Counted from the stretch's first letter, positions 18,874-28,662 are shown. The stretch is DNA of 64,000 bases from Oceanimonas marisflavi (GCF_003049725.1 NZ_QAGM01000010.1:62001-126000); one strand, 5' to 3'. Program-made: numbers and translations. The notes: generated from the sequence alone by a model not told the origin.

Positions 18874-19317
18874 TCAGGCCAGTTTGGCCTTGATGGTGGC
18901 GCTGACCTTGCCCATGTCTGCACGGCCCTGGATTTGCGGCTTGAGCGCCGCCATTACCTTGCCCATGTCCTGCATGCCGGTGGCGCCGGTATCGGCGATG
19001 GCCTGCGTGAGCAAAGCGTCCAGCTCGTCTTCGGTCAGGGGTTGCGGCAGGAATTCCTGCAGCACCGCAATTTCCTGGCGTTCACCGTCGGCCAGTTCCT
19101 GACGACCGGCCTGTTCGAACTGGCTGGCGGCATCCTTGCGCTGTTTCACCATCTTGGTGATCACCGCGATGATGCCGTCATCGTCCAGGGTTTCGCGGCT
19201 GTCGATCTCTTTTTGCTTGATCTCGGCCATCAGCATGCGCAGGGTGCCCAGGCGTGCCTTGTCTTTGGCGCGCATGGCATTTTTCTGCTGTTCCGACAGC
19301 TGGTCTTTCAAAGACAT
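18874..19317 (-). CDS. yqeY: GatB/YqeY domain-containing protein
   Basis: A 147-residue small helical protein of the YqeY family, related to the tail domain of the GatB amidotransferase subunit. The opening MSLKDQLSEQQKNAMRAKDKA and the central FLPQPLTEDELDALL are typical. Its function is unclear; tRNA or amidotransferase-related roles have been suggested for the domain. It lies between rpsU (15-bp gap) and dnaG, as in Vibrio and many other gammaproteobacteria but not E. coli. Start ATG 19317. Confidence 0.93.
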   Translation of the reverse strand: MSLKDQLSEQQKNAMRAKDKARLGTLRMLMAEIKQKEIDSRETLDDDGIIAVITKMVKQRKDAASQFEQAGRQELADGERQEIAVLQEFLPQPLTEDELDALLTQAIADTGATGMQDMGKVMAALKPQIQGRADMGKVSATIKAKLA

Positions 19318-19332
19318 GAGATCAACAGCGCC

Positions 19333-19659
<327 letters not shown>

Positions 19660-19722
19660 TTAAAAAAGCGCGGGCAGGGTAACATGACTGCCTATTTTTC
19701 GACAGCGTTATTCATTAATCCC

Positions 19723-20739
19723 ATGCGTGTACTTGGCATCGAAACCTCCTGCGATGAAACCGGCATCGCCATCTATGACGACCGGCTTGGCATTCTCTCT
19801 CACCAGCTGTACAGCCAGGTGAAGCTGCACGCCGATTATGGCGGCGTGGTGCCCGAGCTGGCCAGCCGGGATCATGTGCGCAAGACCATTCCGCTGATTG
19901 AGGCGGCGCTGAAAGAGGCCGGCTGCAGCAAGGACGATATCGACGGCGTGGCCTACACCGCCGGCCCCGGCCTGATGGGCGCGCTGCTGGTGGGGGCCAC
20001 CATTGGCCGCAGCCTGGCCTTTGCCTGGGGCAAGCCGGCGGTGGCGGTGCACCATATGGAAGGGCACCTGCTGGCCCCCATGCTGGAAGAGCGCATGCCC
20101 GCCTTTCCCTTTGTGGCGCTGCTGGTGTCCGGCGGCCACACCCTGCTGGTGCGGGTGGACGGCATTGGCCGTTACGAGATCCTCGGCGAGTCCATCGACG
20201 ACGCCGCCGGCGAAGCCTTTGACAAAACCGCCAAGCTGATGGGGCTCGACTACCCGGGCGGCCCACGCCTGGCCAAACTGGCCGAAAGCGGCGTGCCCGG
20301 ACGCTTTAAGTTCCCCCGGCCCATGACCGACCGACCCGGGCTGGACTTCAGTTTCTCCGGGCTTAAAACCGCCACCGCCACTACCATTGCCGCCGAAGGC
20401 GACGATGAGCAGACCCGGGCCGATATTGCCCACGCCTTTCAGCAGGCGGTGGTCGATACCCTGGCCATCAAGTGCAAACGGGCACTGGAACAGACCGGGC
20501 TCAACCGGCTGGTGGTGGCCGGCGGCGTCAGCGCCAATGTGTCGCTGCGCGAGCAGCTGGAAGCGTTAATGAAAGGGCTCAAGGGGGAGGTGTTCTATCC
20601 GCGCAATGAATACTGCACCGACAATGGCGCCATGATCGCCTACGCCGGCCTGCAACGGCTGAAGGCCCGCCAGATTGAGCCGTTGCTGGTTCGTGCCCGC
20701 CCGCGCTGGCCGCTGGACGAACTGCCGCCGGTTGAGTGA
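19723..20739 (+). CDS. tsaD: tRNA N6-adenosine threonylcarbamoyltransferase TsaD
   Basis: A 338-residue TsaD/Kae1/Qri7 protein (E. coli 337). It transfers threonylcarbamoyl from its AMP conjugate to A37 of tRNAs reading ANN codons, with TsaB and TsaE. The iron-binding HMEGH (His111, His115), GIETSCDET at the N-terminus, the SGGHT phosphate motif and the late VVAGGVSAN are all present. [13 protein letters not shown] at 19723 agrees with the family start. However, an in-frame ATG at 19684 has the better ribosome site (AGGG at 6-nt spacing), so a 13-residue extension is possible. Divergent from rpsU, as in E. coli. Confidence 0.95.
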   Translation: MRVLGIETSCDETGIAIYDDRLGILSHQLYSQVKLHADYGGVVPELASRDHVRKTIPLIEAALKEAGCSKDDIDGVAYTAGPGLMGALLVGATIGRSLAFAWGKPAVAVHHMEGHLLAPMLEERMPAFPFVALLVSGGHTLLVRVDGIGRYEILGESIDDAAGEAFDKTAKLMGLDYPGGPRLAKLAESGVPGRFKFPRPMTDRPGLDFSFSGLKTATATTIAAEGDDEQTRADIAHAFQQAVVDTLAIKCKRALEQTGLNRLVVAGGVSANVSLREQLEALMKGLKGEVFYPRNEYCTDNGAMIAYAGLQRLKARQIEPLLVRARPRWPLDELPPVE

Positions 20740-20741
20740 CG

Positions 20742-20819
20742 GTGAGGTGAGAGGGGACAGGAGTGAGGAGAGAGCGGAATGCGAGGGTTTACCTTACGCC
20801 TCACTCCTCACCCCTCACG
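20742..20819. repeat. Heptamer inverted repeat between tsaD and plsY
   Basis: The left arm (20742-20777) is a 7-nt-periodic run of GGTGAGG, TGAGAGG, GGACAGG and AGTGAGG units. The right arm (20799-20819) has TCACTCC, TCACCCC and TCACGAA units. AGGAGTGAGG (20759-20768) and CCTCACTCCT (20799-20808) are perfect inverted copies. It fills the gap between convergent genes and can form a long hairpin. Confidence 0.75.
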
Positions 20820-20823
20820 AAGT

Positions 20824-21432
20824 TTACTCTTCCCGGTTTCGCTTGAGCCGGTTGAGGATGGGTGTTTCCTCGTGATGATACAGCCGGCTGATATTACGAT
20901 GGTGGCGCATAATGATAAGACAGGACAGCAGCGCCACCGCCAGGGTGTATTCGGGCTTGATAAAGTAGACGAACAAGGGCGCAAACAGGGCGGTAATGAG
21001 CGAGGCCAGCGACGAATAGCCGAACAGCCCCAGACTCAGCAGCCAGGTGATCAGCAGCAGGCCGGCCATGTCCATACCCAGGGGCAGCAGTGCGCCCAGG
21101 GCCGTGGCCACGCCCTTGCCGCCGCGAAAGTGAAAAAACAGCGGAAACATGTGCCCCAGGCAGGCGGCCATGGCAATCAGTGCCAGATAAAAGGGGCTGA
21201 TGCCGAGAAACCAGCCCAGGTACACCGGCAGAGTGCCCTTGAGCATGTCGAGCAGCAGCACCCACACCGCCGCACTGCGGTTGCCGGTGCGCAGCACATT
21301 GGTGGCGCCGGGGTTGCCGGAGCCATGGGAACGGGGATCGGGGAGGCGGTAGAGGCGCGAGATCAGTACGGCGCTGGACACAGAGCCGCCCAGGTAAGCC
21401 AGTATGATCATGAACAGCGTTAGGGCGGTCAT
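20824..21432 (-). CDS. plsY: Acyl-phosphate glycerol-3-phosphate acyltransferase PlsY
   Basis: A 202-residue inner-membrane enzyme with about five helices. It uses acyl-phosphate to acylate glycerol-3-phosphate, the first committed step of phospholipid synthesis. The three family motifs are visible: [14 protein letters not shown] (acyl-phosphate side), the [10 protein letters not shown] phosphate loop, and the late [10 protein letters not shown]. coli PlsY has 205 residues. The ATG at 21432 precedes the first helix. It is divergent from folB, the E. coli order. The 3' end is bordered by a heptamer repeat hairpin instead of a canonical terminator. Confidence 0.95.
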   Translation of the reverse strand: MTALTLFMIILAYLGGSVSSAVLISRLYRLPDPRSHGSGNPGATNVLRTGNRSAAVWVLLLDMLKGTLPVYLGWFLGISPFYLALIAMAACLGHMFPLFFHFRGGKGVATALGALLPLGMDMAGLLLITWLLSLGLFGYSSLASLITALFAPLFVYFIKPEYTLAVALLSCLIIMRHHRNISRLYHHEETPILNRLKRNREE

Positions 21433-21535
21433 CTCGCGGTTTATACCCCGGGTTCAATCCGTTATGATTGCGCGCTGATAAGGCCTCGCGGCCAGCTCGC
21501 CAAAGACAGCCACAGCTTAACAGAAGACGAAGACG

Positions 21536-21904
21536 ATGGATAAAGTGTTTGTGCAAGGCCTTGAGGTATTGACCACCATAGGCGTTTACGAGTGGGAAAA
21601 AGGCATTCGCCAGAAGATTCGGTTCGATCTGGAAATGGGCTTTGACAACCAGCCTGCGGCGGCAGGTGACGACATTAATTACGCACTGGACTATGCCACT
21701 CTGTCGCAGAAAGTCACCGCCTATGCCGAACAGAATCATGTTGAGCTGGTGGAAACCATGGCCGAACACATTGCGCGACTGATCCTGACCGAGTTTCCGG
21801 TGCTGTCGGTCAAGGTGCGGCTCACCAAGCCCGCCGCCGTGCCCAATGCCGCCGGCGTGGGAGTGGAAATCGAACGCTTTGCCAGCCGAAGTCTTAACGG
21901 TTGA
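21536..21904 (+). CDS. folB: Dihydroneopterin aldolase
   Basis: A 122-residue cytosolic enzyme (E. coli FolB 122). It converts dihydroneopterin to 6-hydroxymethyl-dihydropterin plus glycolaldehyde in folate synthesis. The sequence shows GLEVLTTIGVYEWEK at the N-terminus, the substrate-pocket segment NYALDYATL, the VELVETMAEHIA helix with the conserved glutamate, and the tail segment VRLTKPAAVPNAAGVGVEIER. ATG at 21536 after AAGACGAAGACG. It lies divergent from plsY and 63 bp upstream of uppP. Confidence 0.95.
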   Translation: MDKVFVQGLEVLTTIGVYEWEKGIRQKIRFDLEMGFDNQPAAAGDDINYALDYATLSQKVTAYAEQNHVELVETMAEHIARLILTEFPVLSVKVRLTKPAAVPNAAGVGVEIERFASRSLNG

Positions 21905-21967
21905 CGTCATGTTATTGTCACCGGGAGTGGGTACAATGATCCCACTCTTTTGTCAGAGAACCCATAA

Positions 21968-22768
21968 ATGGAAGTTCATGCCATTCTGCTGGCCCTGATC
22001 CAGGGGCTGACCGAGTTTTTACCCGTATCCAGCTCCGCTCATCTGGTGCTGCCTTCCGTGCTGCTGGGCTGGCCCGATCAGGGCATGGCTTTTGACGTGG
22101 CGGTGCATCTGGGCAGCTTGCTGGCGGTGCTTTACTACTTTCGGCGAGAGGTGGTGACCCTGGCGCTGAGCTGGTGGACATCGCTGCGGGGCGGGGGCCA
22201 CAGTGCCGAGTCGAAGCTTGCCTGGGGCATCATACTGGCCACCGTGCCCGCCTGTGTGGCGGGGCTGCTGCTGGGGGATATGATAGGGGCCTACCTGCGC
22301 TCGGGCTGGGTGATTGCCACCGCCACCATTGTATTCGGGCTGCTGCTGTGGTGGGCGGATCGCATCGCTCACCAGTGCAAGAATGAATACCAGGCCGGCT
22401 GGCGTGGCGCCCTGATCCTGGGCTGCGCTCAGGCACTGGCCCTGATCCCCGGCACCTCGCGCAGCGGCATTACCCTCACCGCCGGCCTGATGCTGGGGCT
22501 GACCCGCCAGGCGGCGGCGCGTTTTTCCTTTCTGATGTCAATTCCGGTGATCCTGCTGGCGGGCAGCCATCAGGCCAGCGGCCTGGTGGGCAGCGGTGCC
22601 GTGATGTCCTGGCCGGCGGTTTCACTGGGTGTGCTGGTGTCGTTCGCCAGCGCCCTGGCCTGTATTCACCTGTTTCTGAGTCTGCTCAATCGCCTGGGCG
22701 TGCTGCCCTTTGTGCTGTACCGGCTGGCGCTGGGCGCCGTGCTGATCGCGGTGCTGAGTCAGGCCTGA
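21968..22768 (+). CDS. uppP: Undecaprenyl-diphosphate phosphatase UppP/BacA
   Basis: A 266-residue polytopic inner-membrane phosphatase. It recycles undecaprenyl pyrophosphate to the monophosphate carrier used for peptidoglycan and O-antigen, and raises bacitracin tolerance. The two signature blocks are present: [18 protein letters not shown] at residues 8-25 with the catalytic glutamate, and the [12 protein letters not shown] block near 160 with the catalytic serine/arginine pair. E. coli UppP has 273 residues. Its last 10 bp overlap the convergent cca gene, so no separate terminator exists between them. Confidence 0.95.
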   Translation: MEVHAILLALIQGLTEFLPVSSSAHLVLPSVLLGWPDQGMAFDVAVHLGSLLAVLYYFRREVVTLALSWWTSLRGGGHSAESKLAWGIILATVPACVAGLLLGDMIGAYLRSGWVIATATIVFGLLLWWADRIAHQCKNEYQAGWRGALILGCAQALALIPGTSRSGITLTAGLMLGLTRQAAARFSFLMSIPVILLAGSHQASGLVGSGAVMSWPAVSLGVLVSFASALACIHLFLSLLNRLGVLPFVLYRLALGAVLIAVLSQA

Positions 22769-23988
22769 AGCAGTTGCTTCAGTCGCTCCAGCCTCGCCTC
22801 ACGAATGGCCTCGCCAATGGCGGGGCCTTTCAGCCCCTGCGCCACAAAAGGCGTTGCGGTAATTTGCTTCAGATCCTGCAGCCATTGCCATAACCGCTCC
22901 CGCTGGGGATAGGGGCGGTTTTCAAAGCCGGTGCGGCCCTGCAGATCGGCCTGAGCGCACAGCAACAGCTCGGCAAAGCGAGCCGGCTTGCGCCAGGCGT
23001 CGGTGTGATCCAGCAGTTCCAGCACGGTGTGCGCCTGCTGCGGCGCCGGCTCGGCCAGCCGGTGCAGGCAGATATGCCAGCGGCTCATCAATATGGCCAG
23101 CTCTCTGTGCTCGCTGGGTACCTTTATCCTTTCGCTCAGGGCGCGAATGGGCGCCACGCCCAGCTCGCCATGATGGTGATGGCTGGGCCAGTGATCGGGG
23201 GGCGTCAGTGCCTTGCCCAGATCGTGACACAGGGCGGCAAAGCGGCAGGGCAGGCTGGCGCCCAGATCGGCGGCGCGCTTAAGCACCATCATGGTATGCA
23301 GGCCGGTGTCGATCTCCGGGTGCCAGGCTTTGGGGCCGGGCACGCCAAACAGGGCGTCCACTTCCGGAAACAGCACCGCCAGGGCACCGCACTCGCGCAG
23401 CACCTCAAAAAATACCTGAGGGTTGTCGCTGGCCAGGGCCTTTTCGGTTTCCTTCCATACCCGCTCGGGGGTGAGGGCGGTGAGCTCGCCGCTGGCGGCC
23501 ATCTCGCGCATCAGGGCCTGGGTTTCCCGGGCAAGAGTAAAGCCCAGGTTATGAAAACGGGCGGCAAAGCGGGCCACCCGCAGCACCCGCAGCGGATCTT
23601 CGGCAAAGGCCTCGGACACATGGCGCAGCACCCGGGCCTCGATATCGGCCACGCCGCCATAGGGGTCGATCAGTTCACCCTGATCATTTTGCGCAATGGC
23701 GTTAATGGTGAGATCCCGCCGGCGCAGATCTTCTTCCAGGGTGACCTCGGGACCGAAGTCGCAGATAAAGCCGGTATAACCGGAGCCGGCCTTGCGCTCG
23801 GTGCGGGCGAGGGCGTATTCCTCTTTGCTTTGGGGGTGCAAAAATACCGGAAAGTCCTTGCCTACCTGGGTGTAGCCAAGTTCGAGTAACTGCGTCGGTG
23901 TGGCACCCACCACCATGTAGTCCCGCTCTTTTACCCTCAGACCCAGCAGTGTATCCCTGACTGCGCCACCTACCAGATAGATTCTCAA
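22759..23988 (-). CDS. cca: CCA-adding tRNA nucleotidyltransferase with HD domain
   Basis: A 409-residue protein (E. coli Cca 412). The N-terminal class II nucleotidyltransferase has [10 protein letters not shown] and an [11 protein letters not shown] segment near the acidic metal site, then [11 protein letters not shown]. The C-terminal HD phosphohydrolase module has [12 protein letters not shown], characteristic of the gammaproteobacterial form with phosphatase and phosphodiesterase activity. It adds or repairs the 3' CCA of tRNAs. Convergent with uppP (10-bp overlap). Behind its start, at 24034-24104, sit the terminators of putA, so it is transcribed separately. The conserved neighbourhood uppP-cca-ygiM of E. 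coli is interrupted here by putA and a membrane protein. Confidence 0.95.
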   Translation of the reverse strand: MRIYLVGGAVRDTLLGLRVKERDYMVVGATPTQLLELGYTQVGKDFPVFLHPQSKEEYALARTERKAGSGYTGFICDFGPEVTLEEDLRRRDLTINAIAQNDQGELIDPYGGVADIEARVLRHVSEAFAEDPLRVLRVARFAARFHNLGFTLARETQALMREMAASGELTALTPERVWKETEKALASDNPQVFFEVLRECGALAVLFPEVDALFGVPGPKAWHPEIDTGLHTMMVLKRAADLGASLPCRFAALCHDLGKALTPPDHWPSHHHHGELGVAPIRALSERIKVPSEHRELAILMSRWHICLHRLAEPAPQQAHTVLELLDHTDAWRKPARFAELLLCAQADLQGRTGFENRPYPQRERLWQWLQDLKQITATPFVAQGLKGPAIGEAIREARLERLKQLLQA

Positions 23989-24033
23989 CGCCAGCTCCCC
24001 CCGAATACAAAACGGTCATTATAACGGCTGAAA

Positions 24034-24058
24034 ATAAAAAAGGCGCCTCAGCGCCTTT
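24034..24058 (-). terminator. putA distal terminator
   Basis: AAAGGCGC (24039-24046), loop CTCA, GCGCCTTT (24051-24058). On the minus strand it is followed by TTTTTTA. It lies just upstream of the cca start and isolates cca from putA. Confidence 0.85.
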
Positions 24059-24081
24059 GAGAATCATTTTCGGTTGTGTTT

Positions 24082-24104
24082 CCCTCCCCTTGTTAAGGGG
24101 AGGG
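24082..24104 (-). terminator. GC-rich hairpin behind putA
   Basis: A perfect 10-bp stem CCCTCCCCTT/AAGGGGAGGG with a 3-nt loop, 8 bp after the putA stop. There is no T-run on the minus strand, so it probably protects the 3' end or pauses polymerase ahead of the true terminator at 24034-24058. Confidence 0.6.
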
Positions 24105-24111
24105 GTTGTAT

Positions 24112-27100
24112 TTACCCTTCTCCCAGCGACAGCAGAGTGGCATTGCCGCCGATGGCGGTGGTGTTGTTGGTAATGGTCTTTTCGGTAATGAACCGGGTCA
24201 GGTAATGAGGGCCGCCGGCCTTGGGGCCGGTGCCGGACAGCCCGCGACCGCCAAAGGGCTGCACGCCCACCATGGCACCAATCTGATCCCGGTTAATGTA
24301 GACATTGCCCACCTCGGCCCGCTTGGCCACATGGGCGGCGAACGACTCGTTGCGGCTGTGCACACCCAGGGTCAGGCCATAACCGGTGGCATTGATATCG
24401 TCGATCACCTTGTCGATGTCTTTTGCCTTGAAGCGCACCACATGCAGTATGGGACCGAATTGCTCCTTGCTGAGCTCACCGATACTGCCAACCTCCAGTG
24501 CCGTGGGGCAAATATAGAAGCCGTTGGCGCAGGCATCCGTCATGGGAGCCTCGGCAATCACACGGTGGCCGGCGGCCTTCATGGCGTCCAGGTGAGCCTG
24601 CAGCCCGGCCTGGGCATCAGCGTCGATCACCGGGCCCACGTCGGTGGACCAGAGCGCCGGATCGGCGACGCTCAGCTCCTGCATGGCACCTTCAAGGATT
24701 TCCAGTGCCCGGTCGGCAATGTCGTCCTGTAAATACAGCACCCGCAGTGCCGAGCAGCGCTGGCCGGCGCTCTGAAAGGCAGCGCGCAGTACATCCCGTA
24801 CCACCTGCTCGGGCAGGGCGGTGGAGTCCACGATCATGGCGTTCTGGCCGCCGGTCTCGGCCACCAGCGGCACGATGGCGCCATTGCGCTTGGCCAGGGT
24901 CATATTGATAAGCTGGGCGGTGTCGGTGGAGCCGGTAAAGCAGACCCCGGCAATACGCGGATCCCCGGTCAGCGCCGCGCCTGTGGTAGCACCGTCGCCG
25001 GGCAGCAGTTGCAGCACGTCACCGGGAATGCCGGCCTGGTGAGCCAGGGTCACCGCCAGATGGGCGATCAGACTGGTCTGCTCGGCGGGTTTGGCCAGCA
25101 CGGTATTGCCGGTCATCAGGGCGGCGCTCACTTGGCCGAGAAAGATCGCCAGCGGAAAGTTCCACGGGCTGATGCACACAAAGGGGCCACGCCCCTGAGC
25201 CTGCAGCAGGTTGAGTTCGCCGGTGTAGCCGGGCAGTTTTTCGGGCTCGGCCATCAGCCGGCGGCCCTCATTGGCGTAATACCGGCAGAAGTCCACCGCC
25301 TCACGCACCTCGTCGATACCGTCCTGCAGCAGTTTGCCCGCTTCTTGAGTACACAGAGAAATAAATTCGGCACTGTGCTCCTCAAGCAGGTCCGCCAGTT
25401 TTTCCAGCGCCTGAGCCCGGATCTCGGCCGGGGTGTCGCGCCAGTCCCGAAAGGCGTTTTCGGCGTGAGTGATGGCCTGCTCCACCGTGGCCTTGTCGGC
25501 GAACACCACGTCACCGACCTTATGTTCCCTGTTCTGTGGACTGATCACCGGGCGCTTGTCACCGCTCACGGCCTTGCCGCCCACCAGGGGGGCGGCCTGC
25601 CAGTGTTTGCCGGCAAGTTGCTCCAGTTTCTGAAACAGGGGCGCGCGCACGGCCTCGATATTCAGGTTGAAACCGGCGGAGTTTTTGCGGTCGTCAAAAA
25701 TGTTCCGGGGCAGGGGGATCCTGTCGTTGGCCAGGCTGTGGCATTCCCGCAGGCTGGTCACCGGGTGAGTGATCAGGGTTTCGATGGGGGTATCCGGATC
25801 CACCAGCTTGTGTACAAAGGAGGTATTGGCGCCGTTTTCCAGCAGCCGGCGTACCAGATAGGGCAGCAAATCCTTGTGGGCGCCCACCGGGGCGTAAATA
25901 CGACAGTCAAGGCTCGGGTTTTCCGCCAGCACGGCGTCGTAAAGCTCTTCGCCCATGCCGTGCAGGCGCTGGAATTCAAAGCGCCGTTCACCGGCCATAT
26001 CGAGCACGGCCACCACCGTATGGGCATTGTGGGTGGCAAACTGAGGATAGATGGCCCCTTCGGTGGCCTTGCTCAGCAGGTAGCGGGCACAGGCCAGGTA
26101 GGCCACATCGGTGCCGGCCTTGCGGGTATAGACTGGGTAGCCGTCGAGCCCGGCCTGCTGGCTGTGCTTGATTTCGCTGTCCCAGTAGGCGCCTTTTACC
26201 AGTCGTACCGGCACTTCGTCACCCTGTTCCCGGGCCAGGGCGGTGAGCCAGCACAGTACCGGCAGGGCCCGTTTGGAATAGGCCTGAACCACCAGTCCCA
26301 GGCCGCCCCAGCCCTTGTTCACCTCGCTGCGATAGAGTTTCTCGAACAGATCGAGAGACAGCTCCAGCCGATCCATTTCTTCCGCGTCTATGGTGATAAA
26401 CACATTCAGTTTACGGGCGCTTTTCAGCAGCTCTGTTACGGTGGCGTGCAGCTCTGTGAGTACCCGCCCGCGGCTGGCTTCTTCATAGCGAGGGTGCAGG
26501 GCCGACAGCTTGATGGAAATGGACGGGCGCGGTACGTCCGGGTTGTTGAGTTTCTCGGCGCCCACGGCGGCGATGGCGCTGGCGTAGTCGGCCCGGTATT
26601 TTTCGGCATCGGCGGCGGTCAGGGCGGCTTCACCGAGCATGTCGTAGGAGTGGGTGTAGCCCTGCTCCCGGGACTTGCGGCTGGCCTTGAGTGCTTCAGA
26701 GATGGTGCGGCCCAGCACAAACTGCTTGCCCATGATTTTCATGGCGGCATACATGGCCGAGCGCACTACCGGCTCGCCCAGCCGGTTGATCATGCGGCTC
26801 AGCACATTGGCCGGGTTGCCGTCTAGCTTTTTGTCCATGCGCACAATGCGCCCGGTGAGCATCAGTCCCCAGGTGGAAGCGTTAACCAGGGTGGAGTCAC
26901 TCTGGCGAAAGTGCCTGGCCCAGTCGGCGCCGGAGAGTTTGTCCTTAATCAGCTCATCGGCGGTGTGGCTGTCGGGAATGCGCAGCAGTGCCTCGGCCAG
27001 ACACATCAGAATGATGCCTTCCTGAGTATCCAGGCTGTATTGCTGCAAAAAGGCATCGATGCCATCGCCACCGTCGCTTTCCTTTCGTACCCGGGTAACC

Positions 27101-27279
27101 AGCCGGTGAGCCTTTTCACCCAGCCTTGCCAGTGTTGGCTCATCGGCAGGCACCTGCTCCAGCAGCCGGGCCAGCCAGGCGCTTTCGTCCACGGCATAGT
27201 TGTGGGTTATGTCCTGACGCAGCGCGGCCAGATCGGACGGGTGATAACCGGGGGCAAACACATTGGCGACGGTAAACAT
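24112..27279 (-). CDS. putA: Bifunctional proline dehydrogenase / glutamate-semialdehyde dehydrogenase
   Basis: A 1055-residue PutA, oxidising proline to glutamate in two linked steps. The FAD-dependent PRODH barrel spans about 90-490 (SIKLSALHPRYEEA, RLVKGAYWD, RRLLENGANTSF). The aldehyde dehydrogenase spans about 560-1030, with ISPWNFPLAIF, the glutamate of VAETGGQNAM and the catalytic cysteine of SAGQRCSALRV. The N-terminal ribbon-helix-helix DNA-binding domain of E. coli PutA (1320 residues) is absent, so this form cannot repress its own gene. ATG 27279 follows CAGGA; the in-frame start at 27363 adds 28 atypical residues. It is inserted between cca and ygiM relative to E. coli. No putP is adjacent. 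Confidence 0.95.
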   Translation of the reverse strand: MFTVANVFAPGYHPSDLAALRQDITHNYAVDESAWLARLLEQVPADEPTLARLGEKAHRLVTRVRKESDGGDGIDAFLQQYSLDTQEGIILMCLAEALLRIPDSHTADELIKDKLSGADWARHFRQSDSTLVNASTWGLMLTGRIVRMDKKLDGNPANVLSRMINRLGEPVVRSAMYAAMKIMGKQFVLGRTISEALKASRKSREQGYTHSYDMLGEAALTAADAEKYRADYASAIAAVGAEKLNNPDVPRPSISIKLSALHPRYEEASRGRVLTELHATVTELLKSARKLNVFITIDAEEMDRLELSLDLFEKLYRSEVNKGWGGLGLVVQAYSKRALPVLCWLTALAREQGDEVPVRLVKGAYWDSEIKHSQQAGLDGYPVYTRKAGTDVAYLACARYLLSKATEGAIYPQFATHNAHTVVAVLDMAGERRFEFQRLHGMGEELYDAVLAENPSLDCRIYAPVGAHKDLLPYLVRRLLENGANTSFVHKLVDPDTPIETLITHPVTSLRECHSLANDRIPLPRNIFDDRKNSAGFNLNIEAVRAPLFQKLEQLAGKHWQAAPLVGGKAVSGDKRPVISPQNREHKVGDVVFADKATVEQAITHAENAFRDWRDTPAEIRAQALEKLADLLEEHSAEFISLCTQEAGKLLQDGIDEVREAVDFCRYYANEGRRLMAEPEKLPGYTGELNLLQAQGRGPFVCISPWNFPLAIFLGQVSAALMTGNTVLAKPAEQTSLIAHLAVTLAHQAGIPGDVLQLLPGDGATTGAALTGDPRIAGVCFTGSTDTAQLINMTLAKRNGAIVPLVAETGGQNAMIVDSTALPEQVVRDVLRAAFQSAGQRCSALRVLYLQDDIADRALEILEGAMQELSVADPALWSTDVGPVIDADAQAGLQAHLDAMKAAGHRVIAEAPMTDACANGFYICPTALEVGSIGELSKEQFGPILHVVRFKAKDIDKVIDDINATGYGLTLGVHSRNESFAAHVAKRAEVGNVYINRDQIGAMVGVQPFGGRGLSGTGPKAGGPHYLTRFITEKTITNNTTAIGGNATLLSLGEG

Positions 27280-27454
27280 GGCAAGTGTCCTGATGTTGTG
27301 TCTAAAAAGGTGTGATGACAGGTGGCCGGCCCTTGTTTTGTTGGTGGTGAGCAGATAAAACAAAGACCGCCTTGCTGCAATGAATATAGTTCAAACCGTT
27401 GCCGCCGGGCCCGGCGAGGGGTGTGGTGATAGTGACCGATAGTGCAGCTCTGCC

Positions 27455-27482
27455 TTGCCTGTGGATCAACGCACTCTATAAT
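27455..27482 (+). promoter_or_regulatory. sigma70 promoter for the membrane protein gene
   Basis: TTGCCT (27455-27460), 16 bp, then a perfect TATAAT (27477-27482). Transcription would begin near 27489, downstream of the first ATG of the gene, which argues for a later start codon. Confidence 0.6.
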
Positions 27483-28488
27483 GCTCGCTCGTTTTGTTTC
27501 TGGTATTCAGCCCGTGCGCTATCAACGTCTTCCCAAAGGGCCCTTTGCCCTGTCCGTGATTTACCTGATCACCGGTGCTTCCATTGCCGCTTCCATGGTG
27601 TTTTCCCTGTTATTGTTTTTGTCTCTGGAGCAGGGGCCGCTGATGAAGGCGATGTTTGGTGGCCTGGCGCTGGTCTTTGAGGTGGGCAAGTTCTACATCT
27701 GGTACGAAATGGGGGAGCGGCTCAATCGCCGGGACCGGCTGGGCGCCGGCAAGGCCTTCTGTTTTTATGGCATTCTGGCGGCCCTGTCCATCGCCGGCAG
27801 TGTGGGGGGCATTAACGCCGCCACCAATACCCTGCTGCAGGGAGACGAGGCCAAAGCCGCCCTGGTGCAGAGTTATAACGACAAGATCACGGCACTGGAT
27901 CGGGAAATTGAAATCAACGAGCAGGCGGCTCAGGCCTATATCGAGATGAACCGCATCGCCAATGGCATGACCCGTATGCTGGCGCGCAACAAGGAGCTGA
28001 TGGCCCGCCAGGACGAGCTGCGCCGGGAGCGGGATCGGGTGGCGGTGGAAAGCCAGAGTTCGCTGATGGGGCTGATGAGCAGTCTGGCGGACGGACTGGG
28101 CTGGCCTCTGTCCCGGGTGCAGTTTGGCATAGTGGCGGCGCTGTCGATGCTGCTCGACTTCTTCGCCGCCTTCTTTATCTCCTTGCTGGGTGAAGAGATC
28201 CGCTTTCGTCGCAGTCACCGCCAAAATGGTGCCCAGCCCACGGCGGTGCCGCTGCACCCCGAGCCGGTCCCCGACACAGCCACCCCCTCAGAGCCGGTAC
28301 AACGGCCCGACTATTATCACGAGCTGGTTGAACGGCTGAAGGCGGGCGAGCTGCGTTGCGCCAAGAGTGCGGTGTCGGCGCTGCTGAACAAGTCAAAGGA
28401 AGAGGTGGAAGACATCTTTCACTGGCTGCAGCAGGACGGCGTGGTCTACCGCAAGCCTAACCGGCACTTCGCGCTGAATGACGACTGA
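27481..28488 (+). CDS. Unrecognised four-helix membrane protein with coiled coil and C-terminal winged-helix-like domain
   Basis: Up to 335 residues. Visible parts are three hydrophobic helices near 23-48, 56-75 and 92-115, a long charged, heptad-like segment near 125-205 (EIEINEQAAQAYIEMNRI, then ELMARQDELRRERDR), a fourth helix near 214-240, a proline-rich linker, and a C-terminal ~60-residue domain with LRCAKSAVSALLNKSKEEVE and VVYRKPNRHF that looks like a winged-helix pair. I cannot assign a family. The ATG at 27481 overlaps a perfect -10 box, so GTG 27514 may be the true start; neither has a good ribosome site. It is divergent from putA and inserted into the cca-ygiM order. Confidence 0.72.
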   Translation: MLARFVSGIQPVRYQRLPKGPFALSVIYLITGASIAASMVFSLLLFLSLEQGPLMKAMFGGLALVFEVGKFYIWYEMGERLNRRDRLGAGKAFCFYGILAALSIAGSVGGINAATNTLLQGDEAKAALVQSYNDKITALDREIEINEQAAQAYIEMNRIANGMTRMLARNKELMARQDELRRERDRVAVESQSSLMGLMSSLADGLGWPLSRVQFGIVAALSMLLDFFAAFFISLLGEEIRFRRSHRQNGAQPTAVPLHPEPVPDTATPSEPVQRPDYYHELVERLKAGELRCAKSAVSALLNKSKEEVEDIFHWLQQDGVVYRKPNRHFALNDD

Positions 28489-28500
28489 TCCCCTGCGGGG

Positions 28501-28528
28501 AGCTGTAAGCTGTCAGCTGTAAGTGGTG
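28501..28528 (+). repeat. Heptamer array AGCTGTA, intergenic copy
   Basis: Four consecutive 7-nt units: AGCTGTA, AGCTGTC, AGCTGTA, AGTGGTG. They have the same units and the same end as the array translated inside hsdS (9797-9870). It follows the stop of the membrane protein gene by 12 bp. Confidence 0.8.
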
Positions 28529-28551
28529 TGTTTTTTTAGCCGTCGGCTCCC

Positions 28552-28590
28552 TTGTTGGGATTCGCTTCGCTCATCGCCAACCTACCGATC
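28552..28590. repeat. REP-like dispersed repeat, copy 2
   Basis: A near-perfect copy of the element at 14831-14869, in the same orientation on the plus strand, differing at one base before GATC. It has the same imperfect palindrome around TCGCTTCGCTC. Confidence 0.85.
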
Positions 28591-28623
28591 ATCGTCTGGT
28601 TGTTTCGAGCTATCCGCATAAAC

Positions 28624-28660
28624 AAAAAAGTCTGCAGGCACTGTGATGCACCTGCAGACT
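28624..28660 (-). terminator. ygiM terminator
   Basis: AGTCTGCAGG (28629-28638) and CCTGCAGACT (28651-28660) form a perfect 10-bp stem. On the minus strand it is followed by TTTTTTG. It lies about 50 bp beyond the ygiM stop, separated from it by the heptamer tract. Confidence 0.85.
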
Positions 28661-28662
28661 TC

